In this document: piece by piece, positions 18,491-25,158 of the stretch
Position numbering within the stretch: the first letter of the stretch is position 1
Layout of the letters: each line of letters starts with the position of its first letter
From: Ruminococcus sp.
GTDB lineage: Bacteria; Bacillota; Clostridia; Oscillospirales; Ruminococcaceae
DNA length: 64,000 bases
Assembly (NCBI GenBank): GCA_014799805.1
Contig: JAAVHJ010000001.1
Coordinates: forward strand, 24,416-88,415
Reading direction: 5' to 3'
Translations under genes and position numbers: made by a program
The notes under the pieces: model-generated
Seen by the model: only the letters and a program-made list of their open reading frames with translations
Database searches by the model: none
What the model was told of the DNA's origin: nothing

Positions 18491-18934
18491 ATGCAAAATT
18501 TAGAAAGAATATATTATCATGCAAAACATACAAATTGTTATACATATTTCCGTATCACTGGTGATTTTAATCCAGATGTAGTATCCGAATTGCTTGGACT
18601 TATGCCTGAAAAATCGTGGAAAATAGGCGATACTAGAAAAAACGGAACAAAATATGATTTTGCATGTTGGGAATTTGGCACTTGTCAGGAATATGATATA
18701 TTCGTAGAAAATCAAATGCTGAAAACACTTACACCACTTCTTAGTAAAATTGATATTTTAAAACAAATTAAAAATAAATTTGATGTTAGTTTTATACTAG
18801 AAGTTGTGCCAACAGTTAGATTCGATGAAATAACACCTTGTTTAGCACCATCTATGAAAGTAATGCAATTTTGCTGTGATACTGGAACAGAAATAGATAT
18901 TGATTTGTATGTTTCTTGTCCTGATGAATTGTAA
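18491..18934 (+). CDS. DUF4279 family protein
   Basis: 147 aa from ATG 18491; the alternative GTG at 18485 lies inside the AGGAG Shine-Dalgarno. DUF4279 features: 'TYFRITGDFNPDVVSELLGL', 'SWKIGDTR', 'WEFGTCQ', and 'FCCDTGTEIDIDLYV'. Function unknown; the family often appears next to immunity-type or mobile genes. Here it is the last ORF before ssrA. Confidence 0.82.
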   Translation: MQNLERIYYHAKHTNCYTYFRITGDFNPDVVSELLGLMPEKSWKIGDTRKNGTKYDFACWEFGTCQEYDIFVENQMLKTLTPLLSKIDILKQIKNKFDVSFILEVVPTVRFDEITPCLAPSMKVMQFCCDTGTEIDIDLYVSCPDEL

Positions 18935-18967
18935 AATTTATTTTTTATGAAAAATAAAATAATTCTC

Positions 18968-18996
18968 TTGACTTTTTTAATATTTTGTGCTATAAT
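18968..18996 (+). promoter_or_regulatory. ssrA promoter
   Basis: TTGACT (18968-18973), 17-nt spacer, TATAAT (18991-18996); the mature tmRNA 5' end is about 32 nt downstream, leaving a short leader for RNase P removal. Confidence 0.88.
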
Positions 18997-19027
18997 TATA
19001 ACAATATAATTTTAATTAAATTTTTAT

Positions 19028-19399
19028 GGGGGCGTACCGGTTTCGACGGGGGTTTTGCACCATGATAAGCGAGCAGAGTTTTGCCGAAACTCTTAAATAA
19101 CGGCACGTTTTAAATATAAACGCTAAAAGAAATATTTCTGTAAGCTTCAACAGAAGTTTACAGGTTGCTGCCTAAGTCAGCATCTGTTCTGTAATTGGGT
19201 ACCACGACTTTTACAGGGCATCGATGAGTGGTGAACGTTCTAGTAGTATGTTCAGACTACAAGAATGTATTTGGACTACTTTCATGTATCGCCTGTTTTT
19301 CGGCAATACGTGCGGGGAATGTTTGTAGATAAACTACGCTCGTAGAAATTTGTGGGAATTGGCTTTCGGACAGGAGTTCGATTCTCCTCGCCTCCACCA
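19028..19399 (+). ncRNA. ssrA: tmRNA
   Basis: Starts GGGGGCGTACCGGTTTCGAC and ends with the tRNA-like TTCGATTCTCC...CGCCTCCACCA. The tag reading frame at 19122-19175 gives AKRNISVSFNRSLQVAA then TAA: 17 residues ending in VAA. Rescues stalled ribosomes with SmpB. Its 3' end is the integration target of the accessory region that follows. Confidence 0.97.
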
Positions 19400-19413
19400 A
19401 TCGAAAATGCGTA
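19388..19413 (+). repeat. Attachment-site core, copy 1 (tmRNA 3' end)
   Basis: TCGCCTCCACCAAT followed by CGAAAATGCGTA; the same 26-nt core, with one C/T change, recurs at 19757 and 33900. It includes the last 12 nt of tmRNA, a classical integration target. A partial 14-nt match, CACCAATTGAAAAT, also lies at 19486-19499. Confidence 0.85.
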
Positions 19414-19756
19414 TGTGCAAATGTTACAAAAGGGAGAAAGCCATAACTAAGCGGTTTTCTCTCTTTTAATCTTTGAAAAAGCGGACACCAATTGAAAATC
19501 TTTGTGCATTATTTCATTTACTACCACATCTCATTTTTGGCTTAAAATAGCTATATTTCGTTGACAGGGATTCAGTGAGATTGCCGCATCCAATCGTTTC
19601 CTTTGGACTGCATCCATTGAGTTTTTGGTGAAATTATTCAGTACACACTTTAAGTCGGTTACGACCTGAAAAACATCAAAAAATAGTGATTTAAAAATCA
19701 CAATAAATAGCTATATATAGCCAAAATTAAAGGTTGTGACACTGATTCAAATGTGT
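19414..19756. other. Short remnant between first and second att cores
   Basis: About 340 bp with no ORF of note. It holds the ssrA terminator, a 14-nt partial att core (19486-19499) and AT-rich sequence with short inverted repeats (GTGATTTAAAAATCAC; ATAGCTATATATAG). It looks like debris of an earlier insertion at the same site. Confidence 0.6.
19432..19467 (+). terminator. Terminator after ssrA
   Basis: GGGAGAAAGCC paired (one G-T) with GGTTTTCTCTC, then TTTT. It belongs to the first short remnant segment, not to the 88-bp repeat, which carries its own different terminator. Confidence 0.75.
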
Positions 19757-19844
19757 TCGCCTCCACCAATTGAAAATGCGTACTCGAAAGAGTTGCGAAA
19801 AGTCCCATATACCGTAAAATAGCGGTATATGGGATTTCTTTTTT
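19757..19844 (+). repeat. 88-bp flanking direct repeat, left
   Basis: Core TCGCCTCCACCAAT onward, then a terminator hairpin TCCCATATACCG/CGGTATATGGGA with a T-run. Differs from the right copy (33900-33987) at only one clear position (A versus G about 29 nt in). Confidence 0.9.
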
Positions 19845-19980
19845 TGTAAATATTAAGAAAATTTTTGTGGGTTCATAGCGGATTTAACCGTAACCGATTC
19901 TAAATGCATAGATATTTTTGTACATCTCTTTTCTACAAAAAAAGTGAGGTAATGGGGTGAACAGTTGATAATTGAAAATA

Positions 19981-20017
19981 TAATTGTAAATTTTTTTTGA
20001 ACGGACATCGGTTTGTC
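19981..20017 (+). promoter_or_regulatory. Operator-like repeat before WYL gene
   Basis: A 27-nt block at 19981-20007 ending GAACGGACA is repeated exactly at 22631-22657. Here the dyad is GACA-N6-TGTC (20004-20017); TATAAT follows at 20030-20035. Likely promoter/operator region of the WYL gene, possibly its own binding site. Confidence 0.6.
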
Positions 20018-20092
20018 TGGTTGATATGCTATAATAAATGTAGAAAAGTATGTACAGCATATTCAAAAATATCATGAAGCAGGAGTTGACAT

Positions 20093-21064
20093 ATGGAACA
20101 GAATAAAAATAACCGAATGCTTGAAATCTTCTTCCGTGCCTTGCGTGGAGAAGCAATTTCTGTTAAAAGGCTTGCAGAAGAATACAAATTATCTACAAAA
20201 AGTATCAGCAGGGATATTTCTGAAATACAGGAATTTTTGTCAGAACATCGAGAGCTGATGCAGAATGCAGAACTCACCTACTCCCATAGATATAAAACAT
20301 ACATATTAAACAGTGATGAATTTCTGAAAAACAAGGAACTTTTTGCACTGGTAAAAATGATGTTGGGTTGCCGTTGTTTTTCTAAGGAAGAAGTCCTTAC
20401 CCTGATTGCAAAGCTGAAAAAGTTTACTACTATTCACGATAAAAAGAAATTTGAAAATCTTATTCGCAAGGAAATCTATCACTATCACGAGGTAAAATCC
20501 GATTGCAAATCTGTAATAGATAATCTATGGAAAGTTATTCAGGCAATTGAAGAAAAGCGTACAATCACTATTACCTACTACAAGATGAACCGTGATGAAG
20601 TGAAACACAAAATCAAACCTGCATCAATTATGTTCAGTGAATATTATTTCTATCTCATTGCGTACAAAGCAGACGATATAGAATACAAGCCTGTATATTT
20701 CAGAATTGACAGAATTTCAGCAATTATAGAACATCGTGAGAGTTTTTATTTAGAACGTGAATATGACTTTGACGAGGGCGATTTGCGTGAGAAGAATCAG
20801 TTCATGTTTCCTGGTGAGACTGTAAAAATACGCTTTGAATTTTCGGGATTGTCTTTACAGGCAATTCTTGACCGTTTACCAACTGCAAAGGTCGTAGAGA
20901 AAAACGGCAGTACCAGTATTATTGAAGCAGAAGTAAATCACGGACGTGGAATCATTATGTATTTATTGTCGCAGGGGTCATGGGTGAAAGTATTGTCACC
21001 GCAGAGTCTTGTTGATGAAATAAAAGAAGAATTAGACAAAATGATTTCTTATTACAAAATATAA
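20093..21064 (+). CDS. WYL-domain transcriptional regulator
   Basis: 323 aa. N-terminal winged HTH (about 5-65: 'ISVKRLAEEYKLSTKSISRD'), a WYL domain (about 140-220: 'ITITYYKMNRDEVKHKIKPA', 'YYFYLIAYKADD', 'YFRIDRIS') and a WCX-type C-terminal extension (about 230-320). The WYL fold binds nucleic-acid or nucleotide ligands; such proteins often control defence loci. AGGAG lies before the ATG. It precedes the zinc-ribbon membrane-protein gene by 16 nt and is probably its regulator. Confidence 0.93.
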   Translation: MEQNKNNRMLEIFFRALRGEAISVKRLAEEYKLSTKSISRDISEIQEFLSEHRELMQNAELTYSHRYKTYILNSDEFLKNKELFALVKMMLGCRCFSKEEVLTLIAKLKKFTTIHDKKKFENLIRKEIYHYHEVKSDCKSVIDNLWKVIQAIEEKRTITITYYKMNRDEVKHKIKPASIMFSEYYFYLIAYKADDIEYKPVYFRIDRISAIIEHRESFYLEREYDFDEGDLREKNQFMFPGETVKIRFEFSGLSLQAILDRLPTAKVVEKNGSTSIIEAEVNHGRGIIMYLLSQGSWVKVLSPQSLVDEIKEELDKMISYYKI

Positions 21065-21080
21065 AAAGGGAGTGTTTGTT

Positions 21081-22580
21081 ATGATTAAAATTTGCAAATC
21101 ATGCGGAAAAAAGAATCAGGACAGTAGAAAAGTATGTCAGTTCTGCGGAAATGATTTGAAGTTTTCCGGAATTGAAGCAGGTGGAATTGTATACGGAAAT
21201 GTCAGCAATTCAGCTACGACATATGGTCAGGATAAATTCAGTACGCCAAGAGGTCATGGCTTTGCTGCTGAACGTGCAAATCACCTGTATGATAAGCTTA
21301 GTGGTCGTAATGCTCATATTGTGGGCGATGATAATGCCAAATTTGGTGCGGACAGATTGGTTGATGGTATTCAGATTCAGTCAAAGTATTGTAAAACGGG
21401 AAGTAAGTGTATTGCAGAATGCTTTGAAAACGGAAAAATGAAATATACAATCAATGGCGGAACAGAACCTATGCAGATAGAAGTCCCGTCTGATATGTAT
21501 GATTCTGCTGTACAGGCTATGGAAAATCGTATTCGTAGAGGTGAAGTTCCGGGAGTAAAAAATCCGCAGGAAGCAAAAAATATAGTCAGAAAAGGACATT
21601 TTACATATAAACAGGCTATGAATATTGCAAAGGCAGGAACTGTCGAATCAATTACCTATGATGCAGTAAATGGTGCAATTATATCAACATATGCTTTTGG
21701 AATCACTTCGGCATTGACATTTGCAACATCACTTTGGAATGGTGAAAGTTTTGAAATTGCCTTGAAGCAGTCTGCTTTGTCTGGAATAAAAGTTGGTGGA
21801 ACATCATTCGTTACAGCAGTTTTATCGAGTCAACTGTCAAAAGCAGGACTGAACAGTCTTTTGGTAGGAAGTTCAGAAGCAGTTGTAAATATAATTGGTC
21901 CTAAAGCATCGGCTGTACTTGTAAATGCATTCAGAAGCGGAAGTAATATATATGGTGCTGCTGCAATGAAAAGTGCTGCTAAAATGCTTCGTGGAAATGC
22001 AATTACAGGAGCAGTATCAGTAGTAATTTTGTCATCATTTGATGTTGTCAATATATTCAGAGGAAGAATATCGAGAAAACAACTTTTTAAAAATATCACA
22101 AATACTACAGCAACTGTTGCCGGAGGAGGTGCAGGATGGGTAGGTGGAGCTGCGGCTGGTGCTGCTATAGGCTCTGCAGTTCCTGTTATAGGTACGGCAG
22201 TTGGTGGACTTATAGGCGGTTTAGCTGGTTCGATACTTGCTGGAAGTGTATCAGGCAAAGTATCTGATACAGTTATGGGTTTATTTATTGAAGATGATGC
22301 AGAAGAAATGGTAAGTATAATAGAAAATGTTTTTAAGGATATGGCAGTTGAATATTTATTGAATGAAGATGAGGCTGATAGAATTGTAAAAAAATTAAGT
22401 AAAAAACTGACTGGAAAATCCCTGAAAGATATGTTTGCAAGTGATGACCGAAAGAATTTTGCCCGTAATCTGTTAACAGACCTTGTTGAAGAAGAAACAA
22501 GCAATAGAAAATATATTTCATTACCGACTAAAAAGAATATGGTTAAAGGTTTAAAATTAGCCTTGGAAAGTATGAATTGA
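21081..22580 (+). CDS. Zinc-ribbon, possible PD-(D/E)XK, glycine-zipper membrane protein
   Basis: 499 aa from ATG 21081 (AAAGGGAG 8 nt upstream; a GTG at 21072 overlaps the SD). Residues 5-22 form a zinc ribbon (CKSC...CQFC). Residues about 58-105 read 'GHGFAAERAN', 'GADRLVDGIQIQSK': an E...D/D-G-...-Q-x-K pattern like the Mrr-type restriction-endonuclease fold (candidate E64, D91 or D95, Q100, K102). Residues about 180-340 are mixed hydrophobic helices; about 343-390 is a long Gly/Ala zipper (GGGAGWVGGAAAGAAIGSA), membrane-active in other proteins. C-terminal 110 residues are charged helices. Nuclease assignment is a motif-level inference; it could instead be a toxin- or pore-like protein. 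It has a strong terminator behind it. Confidence 0.8.
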   Translation: MIKICKSCGKKNQDSRKVCQFCGNDLKFSGIEAGGIVYGNVSNSATTYGQDKFSTPRGHGFAAERANHLYDKLSGRNAHIVGDDNAKFGADRLVDGIQIQSKYCKTGSKCIAECFENGKMKYTINGGTEPMQIEVPSDMYDSAVQAMENRIRRGEVPGVKNPQEAKNIVRKGHFTYKQAMNIAKAGTVESITYDAVNGAIISTYAFGITSALTFATSLWNGESFEIALKQSALSGIKVGGTSFVTAVLSSQLSKAGLNSLLVGSSEAVVNIIGPKASAVLVNAFRSGSNIYGAAAMKSAAKMLRGNAITGAVSVVILSSFDVVNIFRGRISRKQLFKNITNTTATVAGGGAGWVGGAAAGAAIGSAVPVIGTAVGGLIGGLAGSILAGSVSGKVSDTVMGLFIEDDAEEMVSIIENVFKDMAVEYLLNEDEADRIVKKLSKKLTGKSLKDMFASDDRKNFARNLLTDLVEEETSNRKYISLPTKKNMVKGLKLALESMN

Positions 22581-22586
22581 AATAAA

Positions 22587-22624
22587 AAATCCGTTGTGAA
22601 ATCAGGTTCACAGCGGATTTTTTG
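22587..22624 (+). terminator. Terminator after zinc-ribbon membrane gene
   Basis: AAATCCG-TGTGAA paired with TTCACA-CGGATTT (single mismatch between), then a T-run. Confidence 0.88.
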
Positions 22625-22630
22625 CAGATT

Positions 22631-22668
22631 TAATTGTAAATTTTTTTTGAACGGACACCCATATGTCC
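22631..22668 (+). promoter_or_regulatory. Second copy of operator-like repeat
   Basis: Exact 27-nt copy of the block before the WYL gene, here with a perfect GGACA-N6-TGTCC dyad (22653-22668) and GTATAAT (22678-22684) after it. It points rightward into the 3' end of the minus-strand HTH gene, where the only ATG opens a five-codon frame; so either an antisense promoter or a relic of a deleted gene. Confidence 0.55.
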
Positions 22669-22689
22669 ACTATGATTTGTATAATAGAA

Positions 22690-23025
22690 TCATGGATTAT
22701 GTTTATTGAATAACAAATCCAGAAAATCAAGGCAAAGGTGCTGGTTTTCCGAAGAAAGCGAATGGAACTTTTCAAGCATAATATCATCTTTAACGCTATG
22801 TGTTGAATTTATTGATATGCCATTGAGAATATGGTTTGGAGTAGTTTCAAGTGCTTTGCAGAGCCTTATGAATACTTCCAGACTCGGGATAGAGCGTGCT
22901 GTCTCAATATTTGACAGATATTTGTAGTTTATATCAGCACGTTCACAGACCTCATATTGTTTCAACTTGAGTTCTTTTCGCCTCTTTGCCAAATTTTCAC
23001 CGATTTTTCTGTAATTCAATGTCAT
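22690..23025 (-). CDS. Cro/CI-type HTH (XRE family) regulator
   Basis: 111 aa. Starts at ATG 23025, where AGGAGGTG lies 7 nt upstream; the longer open frame is non-coding leader. HTH at about residues 8-65: 'NLAKRRKELKLKQYEVCERA', 'YLSNIETARSIPSLEVFIRL'. Short helical C-terminal tail. Divergent from the small-protein operon starting at 23185, so it probably controls that 160-bp shared promoter region. Confidence 0.92.
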   Translation of the reverse strand: MTLNYRKIGENLAKRRKELKLKQYEVCERADINYKYLSNIETARSIPSLEVFIRLCKALETTPNHILNGISINSTHSVKDDIMLEKFHSLSSENQHLCLDFLDLLFNKHNP

Positions 23026-23184
23026 TAAAATCACCTCCTGTAATAATCCTAAACGATAAAGAAATGAAAAGTAAACAATTTGTAAAATGTTATTTTTCCA
23101 CTTGACATAAGAAAAAATTTGATGTATAATGACATTAGCAAAATTTGTCGGAAAATACAAAATTTTTCAGAAAGGAGGACTATT

Positions 23185-23616
23185 ATGGATATTTTTTATA
23201 TTTCTGCTTCTTTTGTAGCAGGCTTGGTTGCTGGTATTCTTACCACAAAAGCTTTAAGTCTGTCAAAAGAAAATAAGATTGTTGACAAAGAAAAACTTCT
23301 TGAAGAATGTTTTGGAGAACATATGTATGTCGACAGGTTTTCACTTGTACAGGCAAGAGACTGGATTAAGATGCGTCAGGAAAACATAAATAACGGTGCT
23401 AAGGCACTAGTAATGAAAATTACCCCTGAAACTCTTGCAAGTCTGGGCAAAGATGTAGAAATAACTCAGAATATGGACAACTATCTTGCAATTGCTATTA
23501 TTAATGGCAGTACCAAAGAAATGGAAGATTCCATCCTTGTAAAGTACGATAAGCTCGATGAAAAGCTTGAAGGACTTCTTGCAAAAGGAAATGGAACTCT
23601 TGTAGTAGGAGAGTGA
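23185..23616 (+). CDS. Small membrane-tethered protein of AAA module (A)
   Basis: 143 aa from ATG 23185 (AAAGGAGG). N-terminal hydrophobic anchor (about 1-20: 'FVAGLVAGILTTKAL'), then an alpha/beta cytosolic part: 'ARDWIKMRQENI', 'GAKALVMKITPETLASLGK', 'AIIINGS'-like strand, ending 'GNGTLVVGE'. No family recognised. First gene of the run leading to the AAA ATPase; the C-terminal Gly-x-Gly...Val-Val ending recurs in two more proteins of the run. Confidence 0.82.
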   Translation: MDIFYISASFVAGLVAGILTTKALSLSKENKIVDKEKLLEECFGEHMYVDRFSLVQARDWIKMRQENINNGAKALVMKITPETLASLGKDVEITQNMDNYLAIAIINGSTKEMEDSILVKYDKLDEKLEGLLAKGNGTLVVGE

Positions 23617-23645
23617 TAAATTGATTTTTCACTGATACAAGCAAG

Positions 23646-23690
23646 CACTAGCAAAAACCTCCGCTTCTTCAGGATAGGGAGGATGTCACG
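23646..23690 (+). ncRNA. Intergenic stem-loop, copy 1
   Basis: CACTAGCAAAAA, stem CCTCC/GGAGG (23658-23662 with 23678-23682), then ATGTCAC (23683-23689). A related element with the same order of blocks is at 24541. Located between genes A and B of the AAA operon; could be an mRNA stability, processing or regulatory structure. Confidence 0.5.
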
Positions 23691-23714
23691 TTATTATGAA
23701 AGGAGTTTTTTAAA

Positions 23715-24113
23715 ATGGGACTGATGGATATTCTTAACAAGGATTTGGGTGAGTTGCTCGAAAGTTCTTTTGATTCGTATGCCGAGAAAAGAGCGGACGA
23801 AATTGAGATTCAAAATTTTGCAAGGAATTGCCTTCCAGTTGTGAGTTTTGATCGCTGTTACAAGTGGGCAGTTGAAATGAAAAAAGATTATCCGCAGAGT
23901 GCAGGATTCATTATCGCTGTCAAGGAAAACCCTGATCCAAGAAATGAAAACGACAGAATCTGTGTTATTGTTGGTATGCTTGATGCACAGAACAAGTCAA
24001 TCAGCATGGATGGGGTGAAAAGCATCAGCACGATTTTCCACGGAAAAACAATTGACAGCAAGATGATTGATTGCCTCAACGGTAGAGAGAAACTGATTGT
24101 TAAATTCAAATAA
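23715..24113 (+). CDS. Small soluble protein of AAA module (B)
   Basis: 132 aa, GAAAGGAG before ATG. No signal or membrane span. N-terminal amphipathic helix (MDILNKDLGELLESSF), then 'ARNCLPVVSFDRCYKWAVEM', 'SAGFIIAVKENPDPRNENDR', and 'SMDGVKSISTIFHGK'. I do not recognise the fold. It starts about 100 nt after gene A, across the stem-loop, and ends 11 nt before gene C. Confidence 0.82.
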   Translation: MGLMDILNKDLGELLESSFDSYAEKRADEIEIQNFARNCLPVVSFDRCYKWAVEMKKDYPQSAGFIIAVKENPDPRNENDRICVIVGMLDAQNKSISMDGVKSISTIFHGKTIDSKMIDCLNGREKLIVKFK

Positions 24114-24124
24114 GGAGGAAGAAA

Positions 24125-24508
24125 ATGTTTATTTTTAGTTCACTGCTTTTTAGCATTGTGGCAGCCGTAGCAATCGGAGTAGTTGCTGGTACGCTGATCG
24201 CATACGTCATTATACTTACAGTAAAGTGGCTCCGCAATAAAATCAAGGAGAAGCTTGCAAAAAGGAATGTGAGCAAGGTTGCAACGGGCGATCTTGAACA
24301 GATGATTAAAAATTGTGAAAATCAAACTTCTGTTAAGGAGCTGGACAATCTTGTGGATGCTGGATACAGTCATGTTATGGCTGAGGTTGATGATAATGGG
24401 AAAGTTGAAAATGTTGAAGTGATCAAGGATACCAGTAATGAAATTGACCAGAATGTGAAACAGTTTATTAACAGAACTGGTGAAGGCATGGTAGTAGTTT
24501 CTGCATAA
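24125..24508 (+). CDS. Small membrane-tethered protein of AAA module (C)
   Basis: 127 aa. One N-terminal transmembrane helix (about 5-35) followed by a basic stretch (WLRNKIKEKLAKRN) and a cytosolic domain: 'DLEQMIKNCENQTSVKELDN', 'GYSHVMAEVDDNGKVENVEV', 'QFINRTGEGMVVVSA'. The C-terminal 85 residues are clearly homologous to those of gene D. AAGGAGG precedes the ATG. Function unknown; possibly a substrate or adaptor of the AAA ATPase. Confidence 0.82.
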   Translation: MFIFSSLLFSIVAAVAIGVVAGTLIAYVIILTVKWLRNKIKEKLAKRNVSKVATGDLEQMIKNCENQTSVKELDNLVDAGYSHVMAEVDDNGKVENVEVIKDTSNEIDQNVKQFINRTGEGMVVVSA

Positions 24509-24540
24509 TTACATAACGAAACTTGAAAAATTAACCAATG

Positions 24541-24590
24541 CTAGTGAAAAATTTCCCTGCCTGTACCGGGCAGGGAGAATGTCACTTGAT
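24541..24590 (+). ncRNA. Intergenic stem-loop, copy 2
   Basis: CTAGTGAAAAA, strong stem TCCCTGCC/GGCAGGGA (24554-24561 with 24669-style arm at 24569-24576, 7-nt loop), then ATGTCAC; an outer AGTGA/TCACT pairing is possible. Same block order as copy 1 at 23646. Confidence 0.5.
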
Positions 24591-24620
24591 AGAGCTGGCA
24601 TCCGAATAGTGAGGTAAGTT

Positions 24621-25124
24621 ATGGCACTTTTTATTGCAAGAAAGAAAATATCTTTGGATAAATCTGATGTACAGTCAGATGCTGTAAAAGGAATGATTGA
24701 CCGAAAGATTAATTTTTGTAAAAATAAAGTTACTTTTGATGAACTGGACAATCTCGCCAAAGGCAAGACAATTGATGAGACCAAACCAAAAATAATAAAG
24801 TTAAAAGATTTTGTTGTAAATGTTGTAAAACTTACAATAAACTGGCTTCGGGACAAAATCAAAAGTAAGCTTTATAAGAAAATGGCAAAGAAAGTTGCTG
24901 TTTTTGTACTGGGTGACATGATTACTTCCTGCACTAACCAACGGTCACTTGAAGAACTTACCAGCCTTTCTAGAGATGGATATACACATATTATGACTGA
25001 GCTTGATGATAATGGAAAAGTTCAGAATACTGAGTGTATCAAAGACACCAGTCCAAAGACTGATCCCAATGTCCGAAGTTTTATTAATAAAACAGGACAA
25101 GGCATGGTAATTGTGTCTTCGTAG
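24621..25124 (+). CDS. Small protein of AAA module (D), paralog of C
   Basis: 167 aa. N-terminal about 60 residues are charged (RKKISLDKSD...), then a hydrophobic/basic helix 'FVVNVVKLTINWLRDKIKSK', then the domain shared with C: 'DMITSCTNQRSLEELTSLSR', 'GYTHIMTELDDNGKVQNTEC', 'FINKTGQGMVIVSS'. Gene duplication of C with a new N-terminus is the simplest reading. RBS GAGGTAAG. It ends 34 nt before the AAA ATPase start. Confidence 0.8.
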   Translation: MALFIARKKISLDKSDVQSDAVKGMIDRKINFCKNKVTFDELDNLAKGKTIDETKPKIIKLKDFVVNVVKLTINWLRDKIKSKLYKKMAKKVAVFVLGDMITSCTNQRSLEELTSLSRDGYTHIMTELDDNGKVQNTECIKDTSPKTDPNVRSFINKTGQGMVIVSS

Positions 25125-25158
25125 TGAAAATAAGATAATAATAGAAAAGAGGAAAAAA

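Noticed and set aside
21830..22504. 224-codon antisense open frame
   Set aside because: Exact antisense of the glycine-zipper coding region; composition (Ala/Pro/Ile) is the mirror of Gly/Ala codons, no RBS.
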